Positions 13,089 to 22,530 of a stretch of 36,654 nt of DNA are shown piece by piece. The notes beneath the pieces were generated by a model that worked only from the letters and a program-made list of their open reading frames with translations, did no database searches and was not told where the DNA came from. The translations under genes were made by a program, and so were the position numbers. How positions within the stretch are numbered: the first letter of the stretch is position 1; each line of letters opens with the position of its first letter. Where the stretch lies: assembly GCA_022508845.1 (NCBI GenBank), contig JAFLUL010000016.1, forward strand, positions 1 to 36,654, read 5' to 3'. This DNA is from Oscillospiraceae bacterium. Lineage in GTDB: Bacteria; Bacillota; Clostridia; Oscillospirales; Acutalibacteraceae.

Positions 13089-15404
13089 ATGAAAGCCGTA
13101 GTTATGTGCGGAGGCGCCGGAAGCCGCCTTCGTCCGCTTACAGAGGTAACTCCGAAACCGCTTATAAAGCTTGTAAATATTCCCGTTCTTGAGATTATAA
13201 TAAACAGGCTGATAAAGGCGGGGATAAGAGATATTTATCTCTCGCTCGGATATAAGGCGCAGGATATTATAGATTTTTGCGAAAACAAAAATTTTGACGC
13301 AGATATTCATTACTGTGAAGAGGAACGGCCGCTCGGAACAGCGGGCGGGGTAAAAAACTGTTTGGATAAAACCGATGACACTGTTATTGTGCTCAGCGGA
13401 GATAACGTATTTACCGTTGACCTCACTAAAGTTGCCCAGTTCCACAGAGTGTCGGATGCCGACGTAACACTTGTTGCAAAGGAGGTAAACGACCCCAGAG
13501 AATACGGCGTTGTGCTAAAAGATAACGAGGGAAATATAACCGGTTTTCAGGAAAAACCGAGCTGGGAAAACGCGGAATCTTTTATCGTAAACACCGGCAT
13601 ATATATATTAAAAGGCGATATGCTCGATATGATACCCTCAGGGAATTTTTATGACTTTGCAAATGATCTCTTTCCTCAGGTTTTATCCTCGCATAAAAAG
13701 TTTATGTGCTATAAAACGGAAGATATGTGGGGAGATATAGGGGAGTTTCCCGCTTATTTGGAGCTTACCGCCGATATACTGAGCTTATATACGAACGAAT
13801 TTGAAATAAAAGGAAAACTCTGCTTAGAGGACTTTACCGATGAACGCGGAAATCAGATAACTGCCCCCTGCCTTATCGGAAATAATGTTACCCTCGGTTC
13901 ATCAAATAAAATAGGCCCGTACACAGTTATTGACGATAACTGTGTTATAGCCGACGCTGCTGTGATAACAGGAAGCATAATAGGAGAGGGCACAAGCGTT
14001 GAAAGCGGAACCGATCTGCTGAACTGCATTATAGACGAGAACGTTAAGATCGGGGCAAACTGCGTTATTGAAAAGAACGCTGTTCTCGGATACGGATGTA
14101 AAATCGGCAACTTTACAAGGATGCTTTCGGGCTATAAAATATGGCCGGGGAAAAATATTTCTTCCGAATCTGTTGTTTCCAGAGATATGTTTTATGAAAC
14201 TCCCGAGAGTATAGAAGCTGATATTTTCGGAGTTTCGGGAAAAATATTCTCTCAGTTGACCTTGTCGGATGCCGTAAAGCTCGGGCAGGCTGTTGCGAGT
14301 GTAAAAAATATGAGAAGAATCGGCATAGGAACCGATAACAGCTCTGTTTCGGATATATATAAAACCGTGTGTGCCGGGGCGGTAAGATCCTGCGGCGTTA
14401 TCTGCTATGACTTTGAAAATGTTTATAAAGCGCAGGGATACTTTTACGGTGCATATTGCTCGCTTGACGCTTTTATCTATATCTCCGCTGCCGATAATAC
14501 CGTCAATTTTTCGTTTTTCGGAAAAAACGGTATGCCTGTAAACGCAAAAACAGCGCGCGCAATAAACAATAATTTCCGCTTTTCTTCCTTCAATTTCACC
14601 GGCGCCTCCGCTTGCGGAGAGCTGTTCAGGATGAATCTTCTTTCAACCGCCTATACTTCAGCCCTTCATAAAACCCTTTCGTGCAGTCTTAATAAAAGAA
14701 AAATACGCTTTGAATGTGAAAACCCGGTTTTATCGTCGCTTCTGACTGAGTTTTTCGGCAAGCTCGGCGTTTTGAACGAGGCGGGAGGTCTGCAGTTTCT
14801 TATAAACTACAACGGTACGGATATGTATTGTATCGAAAACGAAAAGTTCTATTCGTCAGACAGGCTGAAGGCCGCCCTGAGCGAACTGAGGTTTGCGGAA
14901 GGAAAGGATGTTGTAACCGGAGAGGACGTGCCGGAAATCATCTTTTCAAAAGCCGATGAATACGGATGCAAAATTTATTCTCTTGCTGAAAACGCCGAAG
15001 GAGGAGAAGTAAGCGAATATCTGTTTATGGAAAATTTATGGAATTTTGACGCTGTTTTCCTGTGCGTAAAGCTTCTCAGTGTTATAACTCAGGCAAATAT
15101 CAGCGTTTCGGAGCTTATGGAAACCCAGCGGGATTTCACTTTGAGAAAAAAGGTTTTTGAGGTTAATTGTCCTCCCTCGGAGATCAGAACTCTGATAGAA
15201 GAAACGGGAGCCGAAAAAAATTCGTCATCCGAGCCGTTTTTTACTCTTACGGGAGCAAAGGGAACGGCAAGAATAAGGCAGCTCGGGAATAAAAACAGAG
15301 TAAAGGTAGTTGTTGAGGCGGCGGATATGGAAACGGCAAAAGAGCTGTCGGGTGAAATATCGGCTAAATTAAACGCCGGTAATATTGACAAAAAATCAAA
15401 ATAA
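13089..15404 (+). CDS. Sugar-1-phosphate nucleotidyltransferase fused to a degenerate phosphomutase
   Basis: A 771-residue multidomain protein. Residues about 1-235 are a nucleotidyltransferase domain (GGAGSRLRPLTEVTPKP, LSGDN, MWGDIG) of the kind that makes NDP-sugars such as GDP-mannose or dTDP/UDP-glucose. Residues about 250-375 are left-handed beta-helix hexapeptide repeats (CLIGNNVTLG, IGPYTVI, VKIGANCVI). The remaining half resembles phosphoglucomutase/phosphomannomutase domains (IGTDNSS, FFGKNGMPV, then a C-terminal domain-4-like segment with VVEAAD). Where an active mutase has TASHNP with the phospho-serine, this protein reads AFIYISAADNTVNFSFF, so that serine site is not recognisable. 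The second half is therefore probably catalytically dead or regulatory. The start at 13089 was chosen for GGTGG upstream and because it begins directly with the MKAVVMCGG strand. The sugar is not identifiable. Confidence 0.82.
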   Translation: MKAVVMCGGAGSRLRPLTEVTPKPLIKLVNIPVLEIIINRLIKAGIRDIYLSLGYKAQDIIDFCENKNFDADIHYCEEERPLGTAGGVKNCLDKTDDTVIVLSGDNVFTVDLTKVAQFHRVSDADVTLVAKEVNDPREYGVVLKDNEGNITGFQEKPSWENAESFIVNTGIYILKGDMLDMIPSGNFYDFANDLFPQVLSSHKKFMCYKTEDMWGDIGEFPAYLELTADILSLYTNEFEIKGKLCLEDFTDERGNQITAPCLIGNNVTLGSSNKIGPYTVIDDNCVIADAAVITGSIIGEGTSVESGTDLLNCIIDENVKIGANCVIEKNAVLGYGCKIGNFTRMLSGYKIWPGKNISSESVVSRDMFYETPESIEADIFGVSGKIFSQLTLSDAVKLGQAVASVKNMRRIGIGTDNSSVSDIYKTVCAGAVRSCGVICYDFENVYKAQGYFYGAYCSLDAFIYISAADNTVNFSFFGKNGMPVNAKTARAINNNFRFSSFNFTGASACGELFRMNLLSTAYTSALHKTLSCSLNKRKIRFECENPVLSSLLTEFFGKLGVLNEAGGLQFLINYNGTDMYCIENEKFYSSDRLKAALSELRFAEGKDVVTGEDVPEIIFSKADEYGCKIYSLAENAEGGEVSEYLFMENLWNFDAVFLCVKLLSVITQANISVSELMETQRDFTLRKKVFEVNCPPSEIRTLIEETGAEKNSSSEPFFTLTGAKGTARIRQLGNKNRVKVVVEAADMETAKELSGEISAKLNAGNIDKKSK

Positions 15405-15413
15405 TAGTATTAT
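15385..15413 (+). promoter_or_regulatory. Promoter of the rnj-gdpP-rplI-dnaB run
   Basis: TTGACA (15385-15390), 17 bp, TATTAT (15408-15413). The -35 box lies inside the last codons of the upstream fusion gene. It would start transcription roughly 55 bp before the RNase J ATG. Confidence 0.7.
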
Positions 15414-15473
15414 AAATTGAATAATAATTTTTTGATCAAAACCGATATATATAAAACCGCATAAGGAGTAAAT

Positions 15474-17369
15474 ATGCAGAATAAAACTGCGAAAACGCAG
15501 AAGAAAAACACCAAAACCTCTGCGGAAAACAAAAAGTCCGCAAAAAATTCAAAAACTGCGTCAAAAATTTCAAAACCGCAAAACGATAAAAGAAAAATGC
15601 CGGAGCAAAAGCAGTCCTCCGTAGGTCAGAACAGTAAAACCAGAAACGTTAAGCAATCCCGCTCATCGAGAGCAAAAAAAGAAAATCCTGAGATTTTAGC
15701 CCGTTCGGCTGCCAGAAGCGTTAGGATAACTTTCCTCGGCGGAATAAACGAGATAGGAAAAAACCTTACTGTTTTTGAATATAACGGAGAAATGATCATT
15801 CTCGACTGCGGAATGACGTTTCCTGATGCCGATATGCCGGGTATAGACTATGTTCTTCCCGATTTCGGCTTTATTGAGAGAAATTCCGACAAAATTAAGG
15901 CCGTGTTTATAACTCACGGACACGAGGATCATATCGGAGGGCTTCCTTATCTTCTCAAAATCGTTAACGCCCCTGTTTACGCGTCTCAATTAACGGTAGG
16001 TCTCATTGAGGGCAAGCTGAAGGAACACAGAATGCTTTCTTCGGCAAAGCTCAAAACCATAAAGCCCGGAGCTGTTACCGAGGCAGGTCCATTTACCGTT
16101 GAAGCGATACACGTTAATCATTCCATTCCCGATTCAATGGGATTTGCTATAAAATCACCCGCGGGAGTTATTGTTCACACAGGAGATTTTAAGATCGACA
16201 ACACCCCCATAGACGGAGGTGTTATCGACCTCGCGAGGTTTGCTTCTCTCGGAAACGAAGGAGTTTTGTGTCTTATGCAGGACTCAACAAACGCCGAGAA
16301 AGCAGGCTATACTCCGAGCGAAAAAGAGGTGGGCAAAACTCTTGAGCAGCTTTTTTCAAAGGCGGGAAAAAAGAGAATTATTGTTGCCTCGTTTGCTTCA
16401 AACATCCACCGCATTCAGCAGATAGTTGATGCTTCGGTAAAAATGAAGCGCAAAATATTCCTTTCGGGAAGAAGTCTTGAAAATGTTACCGCGGTCAGCC
16501 GCGAGCTTGGCTTTTTGAATGTTCCGGACGGAATACTTGTGTCTATTGAAAACCTTAAAAACTACAGAGACGAGGATATTGTTCTTATAACAACCGGAAG
16601 CCAGGGCGAACCTATGTCGGCATTAACGCGAATGGCAACCGGCGAACATAAAAAAGTTACAATAGGCGGGAATGATTTTGTTATTATTTCCGCAACTCCC
16701 ATCCCCGGAAACGAAAAGACGGTCGCAAACACCATAAACGAGCTTATGAAGCTCGGCGCGGAGGTCATTTACGAAAAAAGCCTGGGTATACACGTTTCGG
16801 GACACGCCGCGCAGGAGGAGCTTAAGCTGATAATGAATCTCGTTAAGCCGAAGTTCTTTATCCCGGTTCACGGCGAGCAAAAGCATATGCGCCGTCACGC
16901 TGAGCTTGCTAAAAGCGTTGGTATTTCTCCTAAAAACATTCTTGTTCCCGAGCTTGGAGAGGTGGTAGAGGTTGGAGAAAACGGCATAAGAGTTGCCGCG
17001 CATGTTCCCGCCGGACGGATTTTTGTTGACGGTTCGGGGGTCGGCGACGTTGGAAGCGCTGTGCTCAGAGACAGAAAGAAGCTCTCAACCGACGGCGTTG
17101 TTCTTGTAACAGCCGTTTCGGACGCCTACACAGGCGGACTGATGCTGCCGGTTGAAATTCAAACGAAGGGCTTTGTTTTTACCGATAACGCCAATGAGCT
17201 GAGTTCATATATTTCGGATGTTTGCGAGGATGTTTTTGACCGTTACAGGCGAGGAGTTGATATGGACGTAAACGCCTTGAAGCAGCGGCTTAAAGACAGC
17301 GTTGCAAAGGTGATATTTGACCGTACAAAGAGAACTCCCGTTATTATAGTCAGCGTATTCGCTGTTTAA
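15474..17369 (+). CDS. rnj: Ribonuclease J with basic N-terminal extension
   Basis: A 631-residue metallo-beta-lactamase/beta-CASP ribonuclease that degrades and matures mRNA and rRNA in Firmicutes, with 5'-exonuclease and endonuclease activity. The zinc site is HGHEDHIGG (His148, His150, Asp152, His153). NHSIPDSMGF, VHTGDFKID, the beta-CASP blocks QDSTNAE, VASFASNIHR, LSGRS and TTGSQGEPMSAL, and the late zinc motif HVSGHAAQEEL with PVHGEQKHM are all present. Compared with typical RNase J of about 555 residues, it carries about 80 extra N-terminal residues that are almost entirely Lys, Ser, Thr, Asn and Gln and look disordered. AAGGAG precedes the ATG. Its stop is 12 bp before gdpP. Confidence 0.95.
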   Translation: MQNKTAKTQKKNTKTSAENKKSAKNSKTASKISKPQNDKRKMPEQKQSSVGQNSKTRNVKQSRSSRAKKENPEILARSAARSVRITFLGGINEIGKNLTVFEYNGEMIILDCGMTFPDADMPGIDYVLPDFGFIERNSDKIKAVFITHGHEDHIGGLPYLLKIVNAPVYASQLTVGLIEGKLKEHRMLSSAKLKTIKPGAVTEAGPFTVEAIHVNHSIPDSMGFAIKSPAGVIVHTGDFKIDNTPIDGGVIDLARFASLGNEGVLCLMQDSTNAEKAGYTPSEKEVGKTLEQLFSKAGKKRIIVASFASNIHRIQQIVDASVKMKRKIFLSGRSLENVTAVSRELGFLNVPDGILVSIENLKNYRDEDIVLITTGSQGEPMSALTRMATGEHKKVTIGGNDFVIISATPIPGNEKTVANTINELMKLGAEVIYEKSLGIHVSGHAAQEELKLIMNLVKPKFFIPVHGEQKHMRRHAELAKSVGISPKNILVPELGEVVEVGENGIRVAAHVPAGRIFVDGSGVGDVGSAVLRDRKKLSTDGVVLVTAVSDAYTGGLMLPVEIQTKGFVFTDNANELSSYISDVCEDVFDRYRRGVDMDVNALKQRLKDSVAKVIFDRTKRTPVIIVSVFAV

Positions 17370-17381
17370 GGATGTGACCGA

Positions 17382-19349
17382 TTGAATATTCTGCACATTA
17401 TTAAAAACAACCCATTCTTTTTTATTACACTGCTTGCGGCGGCTTTTTTTGCTGCACTGACCTTTAGATACTCAGCTATCGTAGGTACTGTTGAAGCGGT
17501 GTGCTTGTCGGCTGTTGCCGTGATGGCCTGGCGATGGTATTCAAATTCCTTAAAGAGAAGAAAAGAACAGGTAAAAATCCTCAGCGCGTCACTGAGCACC
17601 GGAGATAAGGGCTTTGATGAAGCGTCCGCTTTTCCGCTGCCGGTTTTGCTTGTAAACAAAGACGGAGAAATAATTTGGTTTAATTCTCTTTTTGAAAAGC
17701 TTCTTGCCGATTTTTCGCTTCTTAAAAATAACAATATCGACAGCGCTATTCCGTTTAGAAAAAGAGCGGAGAGCGAAGAGGAGCTTTCAAGCTTTGAAGC
17801 AAAGGGCGATAAGGGAAGTTATACCGTTTATCCAGCGCGCCTTTCCGACGGCAGCTTTGCTCTATATTTTACCGACGATACCTATCTTAAAAATATTCGT
17901 AAAAAATATAATATGTCCCGTCCCGCGGTGCTGCTTGTTAACGTTGATTCGCTTGAACAGGCGGAGGATATAATGCCTCACGAGGACTATTATGCTCTCG
18001 GCGCGAATATCGACAGGCTTGTAACGAAATGGTTTGTTGAGTATAATTGTGTATTCCGCAGATTTACCGACGGAAGGTTTTTTGCCATAACCGAGTATGT
18101 AAATCTTCAGGCTATGATTCAAAATCGCTTCAGTATCATAGATAAAATAAGATCCGAGCATTTTGGCCCTGATGAAGCAGAAATAACGCTGAGCATCGGA
18201 GTTGGACATTCGCTTGATTTCAAGGAATGCGAGGATAACGCCAGAGAGGCTCTCGATATGGCCCGAGGCAGAGGCGGAGATCAGGTTGCCGTTAAAACGG
18301 ACGACGGATATGAATTCTTCGGCGGTATAAGCAGCGGCAAAGAAAAGCGCGGAAAAATAAAATCCAGAGTATTTGCAGCCGCTCTTGATGAATACATTGA
18401 AAACAGCAGAGGTGTGCTTGTTATGGGGCATTGCTTCAGCGATTACGACTGCATAGGCGCGGCCGCGGGAGTTGTTGCAATTGCCAGGGCAAAGGGTAAA
18501 AACGCCCATATAGTTGTAAATAAGCAAAAAACTATGTCGCAGCCTCTTATAAGTATGCTGGAATCCGGAACGGGAGCCATTAGCTTTATCTCTCCCGAAA
18601 AGGCTCTTGATGAAGCTGAAAACAATACTCTGCTTGTTATTGTTGACACTATGAGAGATAAGCTCGTTGAAGAGCCGAAGCTTCTTAATATGGGGCTTAA
18701 AACCGTTATTATAGACCACCACCGGCTGGCGGTTGATCATATTGAAGGAAGTACATATGAGCTTCTTGAGCCGCATTCATCTTCTGCCTGCGAGATGGTT
18801 ACAGAGCTTGTTCAGTATTCTCCCTCAAAACCGAAGCTGACTCAAAATCAGGCTCAGGCTCTGCTTGCCGGCATTATGCTTGACACAAAGGACTTTACCC
18901 TTAGAGTTGGAGTGCGCACCTTTGACGCGGCTTCCTTCCTTCGCGCAAATAAGGCGGACACCGTAACCGTGAGAAAGCTTTTCGCGGGAACGGCGGAGGA
19001 TAATATTCAGGTGAACAATATAGTTAATTCAGCTGTTTATTACGATAGATATGCGGTTGCCGTTTCAAGCGTTACGGGTGCATCTGCAAGGCTTGTTTGC
19101 TCAAAGGCGGCGGATGAGCTTCTGAGCATAGAAAATGTTGACGCATCGTTTGTTATATCGTCCTTTGGAGCCGGAGCGATAAATATATCCGCCCGCTCCT
19201 TCGGCAGGATAAACGTTCAGCTTATTATGGAAAAGCTCGGCGGCGGAGGCCATCATTCGATGGCAGCGGCGCAGCTTACGGATATTTCAGCGCAGGATGC
19301 TTTTGCGCTTCTAAAACAAACTGTGGATGAATATATTAAATCACTTTGA
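17382..19349 (+). CDS. gdpP: Cyclic-di-AMP phosphodiesterase, DHH/DHHA1 family
   Basis: A 655-residue membrane-bound GdpP, which hydrolyses the second messenger c-di-AMP. Two N-terminal membrane helices (about 10-50) are followed by a PAS-like sensor segment. A degenerate GGDEF domain ends in ARGRGGDQVAVK, lacking the cyclase signature. The DHH domain has GHCFSDYDCIGAA (about 348-360), VDTM and IDHHRLA. The C-terminal DHHA1 domain has GGGGHHSMAAAQL. All metal-binding His/Asp residues of the DHH core appear intact. Translation starts at TTG with AAGGATG 7 bp upstream; no better ATG covers the first helix. It sits directly upstream of rplI and dnaB, the standard order in Firmicutes. Confidence 0.95.
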   Translation: MNILHIIKNNPFFFITLLAAAFFAALTFRYSAIVGTVEAVCLSAVAVMAWRWYSNSLKRRKEQVKILSASLSTGDKGFDEASAFPLPVLLVNKDGEIIWFNSLFEKLLADFSLLKNNNIDSAIPFRKRAESEEELSSFEAKGDKGSYTVYPARLSDGSFALYFTDDTYLKNIRKKYNMSRPAVLLVNVDSLEQAEDIMPHEDYYALGANIDRLVTKWFVEYNCVFRRFTDGRFFAITEYVNLQAMIQNRFSIIDKIRSEHFGPDEAEITLSIGVGHSLDFKECEDNAREALDMARGRGGDQVAVKTDDGYEFFGGISSGKEKRGKIKSRVFAAALDEYIENSRGVLVMGHCFSDYDCIGAAAGVVAIARAKGKNAHIVVNKQKTMSQPLISMLESGTGAISFISPEKALDEAENNTLLVIVDTMRDKLVEEPKLLNMGLKTVIIDHHRLAVDHIEGSTYELLEPHSSSACEMVTELVQYSPSKPKLTQNQAQALLAGIMLDTKDFTLRVGVRTFDAASFLRANKADTVTVRKLFAGTAEDNIQVNNIVNSAVYYDRYAVAVSSVTGASARLVCSKAADELLSIENVDASFVISSFGAGAINISARSFGRINVQLIMEKLGGGGHHSMAAAQLTDISAQDAFALLKQTVDEYIKSL

Positions 19350-19367
19350 TTTCAGGAGGTACGAAAA

Positions 19368-19808
19368 ATGAAGGTCGTATTAAATGTTGACGTAAAAGAT
19401 TTAGGAAAAAAAGGAGAGCTTGTAAACGTATCCGACGGCTACGGCAAAAACTATCTCATTCCGAGAAAGCTTGCGAAAATTGCCGACGCGGGAGTTATGA
19501 ACGAGCTTAAAAATAAAGAAGCCGCCGAAAAATACAGGCTTAAAATGGAGAGGGAAGCCGCAGAGAAAAACGCCGCTATCCTTGAAGGCAAAACAATTGC
19601 CGTTAAGGCAAAGGCCGGCGCAAACGGCAGACTTTTCGGATCGGTAACTTCAAAAGAGATCGCCGAAAGGATAAAAGAGGAATACGGGGTTGAAATAGAC
19701 AAAAAGAAGATCGTGTCCGAGGATATAAGACAGTATGGCACTTTCGGTTTTACCGTAAAAATTTATTCCGGAATAAGCGTTCAGATGTTCGTTTTTGTGG
19801 GCGAGTGA
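19368..19808 (+). CDS. rplI: 50S ribosomal protein L9
   Basis: A 146-residue L9 with the typical two-domain dumbbell: an N-terminal rRNA-binding domain (KVVLNVDVKDLGKKGELVNV, DGYGKNYLIPRKLA), a long Ala/Lys/Glu helix (about 42-75) and the C-terminal domain (GRLFGSVTSKEIAE, DIRQYGTFGFTVKIY). AGGAGG before the ATG is strong. It lies between gdpP (18-bp gap) and dnaB (15-bp gap). Confidence 0.97.
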   Translation: MKVVLNVDVKDLGKKGELVNVSDGYGKNYLIPRKLAKIADAGVMNELKNKEAAEKYRLKMEREAAEKNAAILEGKTIAVKAKAGANGRLFGSVTSKEIAERIKEEYGVEIDKKKIVSEDIRQYGTFGFTVKIYSGISVQMFVFVGE

Positions 19809-19823
19809 TAACGGAGCTACATA

Positions 19824-21206
19824 ATGGCAAACGAAAGTTTTTCTTCTCAGAGCAAAATATATTCCTTTGAGGCTGAGCAGGCAGTGCTCGGCTCTATTCT
19901 CGTTGAACCGAGCAGCTTTTCTGTTGCAGCGGCAAACCTCAGATCGGAGTATTTTTACTATCCTCAGCACAAATCAATTTTCAGCATTATGGAGCAGCTC
20001 GACCTTGCAAACGGAACGGTTGATCTTTTGATGGTGCTTGAAGAGCTGAGAAAGCAAAAGGTCTTTTCCGACGATGCCTCGAGCAAGCAGTATCTTGTTC
20101 AGCTAACCGATCTGGTCCCGTCCGCCGCGAATATTGAAAACTACTGCAAAATCGTTAAGGATAAATTCTATATAAGAACCCTTGTTAATATTTCAAATGA
20201 AATAATTGATATGGCTGAAAACTCCGGGTTGGAAGCCGATGCTATTCTTGATAACGCCGAACAGCGCATTTATGATATAAGGCAGGGAAAAACCGAGGCG
20301 GGTCCTTCAAGCCTTGAATCGCTCATAAAATCCGTTTACGATCACCTCAGCAAGCTAAACTCAGAGGATAAAGAACAGTATAAAGGACTTCCCACAGGCT
20401 TCCCCGATTTTGACAATATGTGTACGGGGCTTAATAAATCAGACCTTGTTATAGTGGGAGCCCGTCCTGCGATGGGTAAAACGAGCTTTGCGTTGAATAT
20501 GGCGCGCAACGTTGCGGTGAAAACCCGTAAAAAGGTGCTGTTTTTCTCCCTTGAAATGTCAAAGGAGCAGCTTGCTCAGAGAGTTATTTCAACAGAGGCT
20601 CGCATCCCCAGCCAGAAAATGCGAACCGGAGAATTAACGCCAAACGAATGGGACGCGCTTTATTCCGCGTGTGTGTTTTTAACGGACATTCCGCTGTATT
20701 TTGACGATACCTCTTCAATAACCGTTCCCGAGATGAAATCAAAGGTAAGGCGGCTTAAAGATACCGGAGCGGTATTTATCGATTATCTTCAGCTTATGCA
20801 GTCCGCAAAGCGCACCGAGAGCCGTGTTCAGGAGGTAACGGAGATAACAAGAAGCCTTAAGCTTATGGCAAAGGATCTTATGATCCCGGTTGTTGTTTGC
20901 GCCCAGCTTTCAAGAAGCACCGAATCGAGAGGAAATAAATCGCATAAGCCTCAGCTTGCAGATTTGAGAGAATCCGGTTCAATAGAGCAGGACGCGGATA
21001 TCGTTGTTATGCTTTACAGAGAGGACTATTATCAGAACGGCGAAAAAACCGAGGAAGATGAAGATAATAAAGTAAACGTAAATCTGGCTCAGCTGCTTGT
21101 TGAAAAAAACCGACACGGTCCAACCGGTTCCATTAAGCTTGCCTGGAACCCGATGTTCACTTTGTATACTTGTATCGAAAAAAATCAGAATGACGAAGGA
21201 CAATAA
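19824..21206 (+). CDS. dnaB: Replicative DNA helicase DnaB
   Basis: A 460-residue hexameric replication-fork helicase. The N-terminal domain begins with EAEQAVLGSILVEPSSF and contains YYPQHKSIF, YLVQLTDLVPSAANI and the linker helix. The RecA-type motor has GLPTGFPDFDNM, Walker A GARPAMGKTSFALN, SLEMSKEQLAQR, the Walker B-like VFIDYLQLM and the arginine-finger region LVEKNRHGPTG. Normal length, no intein. GGAG lies before the ATG. Its last 17 bp overlap the start of tilS, which implies translational coupling. Confidence 0.97.
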   Translation: MANESFSSQSKIYSFEAEQAVLGSILVEPSSFSVAAANLRSEYFYYPQHKSIFSIMEQLDLANGTVDLLMVLEELRKQKVFSDDASSKQYLVQLTDLVPSAANIENYCKIVKDKFYIRTLVNISNEIIDMAENSGLEADAILDNAEQRIYDIRQGKTEAGPSSLESLIKSVYDHLSKLNSEDKEQYKGLPTGFPDFDNMCTGLNKSDLVIVGARPAMGKTSFALNMARNVAVKTRKKVLFFSLEMSKEQLAQRVISTEARIPSQKMRTGELTPNEWDALYSACVFLTDIPLYFDDTSSITVPEMKSKVRRLKDTGAVFIDYLQLMQSAKRTESRVQEVTEITRSLKLMAKDLMIPVVVCAQLSRSTESRGNKSHKPQLADLRESGSIEQDADIVVMLYREDYYQNGEKTEEDEDNKVNVNLAQLLVEKNRHGPTGSIKLAWNPMFTLYTCIEKNQNDEGQ

Positions 21207-22530
21207 GTTTTTTGAAACCATAAAAAAATATTCAATGCTTTCCCCCGGCGATGATGTTTTGGTGGGGTTTTCCGGCGGAGCTGATTCAACTTGCCTTTTA
21301 TCGCTGCTGTATGAAAACAGGCTTGCTTTAGGCATAAGCGTCCGGGCTGCGCATATCAATCACGGGCTTAGGGGAGAAGAAGCCGACAGAGATGAGCTTT
21401 TTGCCCGAAAATTTTGCGAGGAGCGAAATATTCCAATTTCGGTTTTAAGAGCGGATGTAAATTCCGTGTCAAAGGAAAGGGGAATAAGCACTGAGCTTGC
21501 AGGAAGAGAAGTGAGATATGCTTTTTTTAATTCGCTTTCTCCCTCAAAAATCGCAACCGCACACACAGGAAGCGATGCTGCTGAAACGCTGCTTATGAAT
21601 ATATCGAGGGGCGCTTCTCTTAAAGGACTTTGCTCAATTCCTCCCGTGAGAGGAAATGTGATTCGCCCGCTTATAGAATTTACAAGGGAAGAAACCGAGA
21701 ACTACTGCGCCGAAAACAGCATTCCTTTTGTTACCGACAGTTCAAACGCCGAAAACAGCTATACGAGAAATAAATTCAGAAACAATGTTATTTCTCAGAT
21801 AAAAAAAATAGAGCCGTCCTTTGAAAATGCAGCTCTCAGATGTATTGACAGCGTTCGCATTGAGAACGATTTTATTGAACAAAATGCAGATAAATATTAC
21901 CGAGAGCTTTTTGAGGATAACTCTCTTTGTGTATCGGGTTTTTCAGATATCCATAAGGCAATAAGGCTCAGGCTTATCGCTCGGTTTATAGCCGAAAACG
22001 CGGGAGCGGATTATGAAATGCGTCATTTAACTCTTCTTGACGATAATATTGCCGTGAGCGGTTTCGCTTTAACTTTACCGGGCGGAAAAACAGTTAAAAC
22101 AGACGGCAAAAATCTCTTTATCGCTAAAAAATCAGATGGGAAAGTTATTAAAGAAGAAGTCTTTCTGAAAAAGGATGAACTTAATAAAAAGTTAAGCTAT
22201 AACGGATATAATTTAGAATTAAAATTATCGGACGATGGCTCAAACAAAAGAAATGCTGTTGATTTTTTTAAAATAGATGATATAATAATAATTCGTTCTC
22301 GCCGTGAGGGGGATAAGATAACTCTCTCGGGGCGAAAATGTACGAAAACGCTGAAAAAGCTTTTTAATGAGATGAAAATTCCGGTTGAAGAGAGAGATAG
22401 AATTCCCGTTGTAGCCGATAAAAACGGAATTATTTTTGTTCCCTTTGCCGGAACGGACGCTCATAGAGCTCCCGGAGCGAAAACCGAAAAATTTTTGATA
22501 ATAAATGCGGAGATTGGCAAAAATGAATAG
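21190..22530 (+). CDS. tilS: tRNA(Ile)-lysidine synthetase
   Basis: A 446-residue TilS, which attaches lysine to cytidine 34 of the CAU-anticodon tRNA-Ile so that it reads AUA. The PP-loop ATPase motif VGFSGGADST (about 25-34) is followed by AAHINHGLRGEEADRDE, TAHTGSDAAETLLMNISRG and IRPLIEFTREE, the usual N-type ATPase blocks. The C-terminal TilS domain ends with TLSGRKCTKTLKKLFNE and APGAK. The start was placed at 21190, inside the end of dnaB (17-bp overlap), because upstream in-frame codons only translate dnaB in another frame. Its stop overlaps hpt by 8 bp. The tilS-hpt-ftsH order is widespread in Firmicutes. Confidence 0.95.
   Translation: MTKDNKFFETIKKYSMLSPGDDVLVGFSGGADSTCLLSLLYENRLALGISVRAAHINHGLRGEEADRDELFARKFCEERNIPISVLRADVNSVSKERGISTELAGREVRYAFFNSLSPSKIATAHTGSDAAETLLMNISRGASLKGLCSIPPVRGNVIRPLIEFTREETENYCAENSIPFVTDSSNAENSYTRNKFRNNVISQIKKIEPSFENAALRCIDSVRIENDFIEQNADKYYRELFEDNSLCVSGFSDIHKAIRLRLIARFIAENAGADYEMRHLTLLDDNIAVSGFALTLPGGKTVKTDGKNLFIAKKSDGKVIKEEVFLKKDELNKKLSYNGYNLELKLSDDGSNKRNAVDFFKIDDIIIIRSRREGDKITLSGRKCTKTLKKLFNEMKIPVEERDRIPVVADKNGIIFVPFAGTDAHRAPGAKTEKFLIINAEIGKNE

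Noticed and set aside
17862-18776. 304-codon minus-strand ORF inside gdpP
   Set aside because: It is fully antisense to a conserved gene with intact catalytic motifs. Its composition is what complementary codon usage produces.
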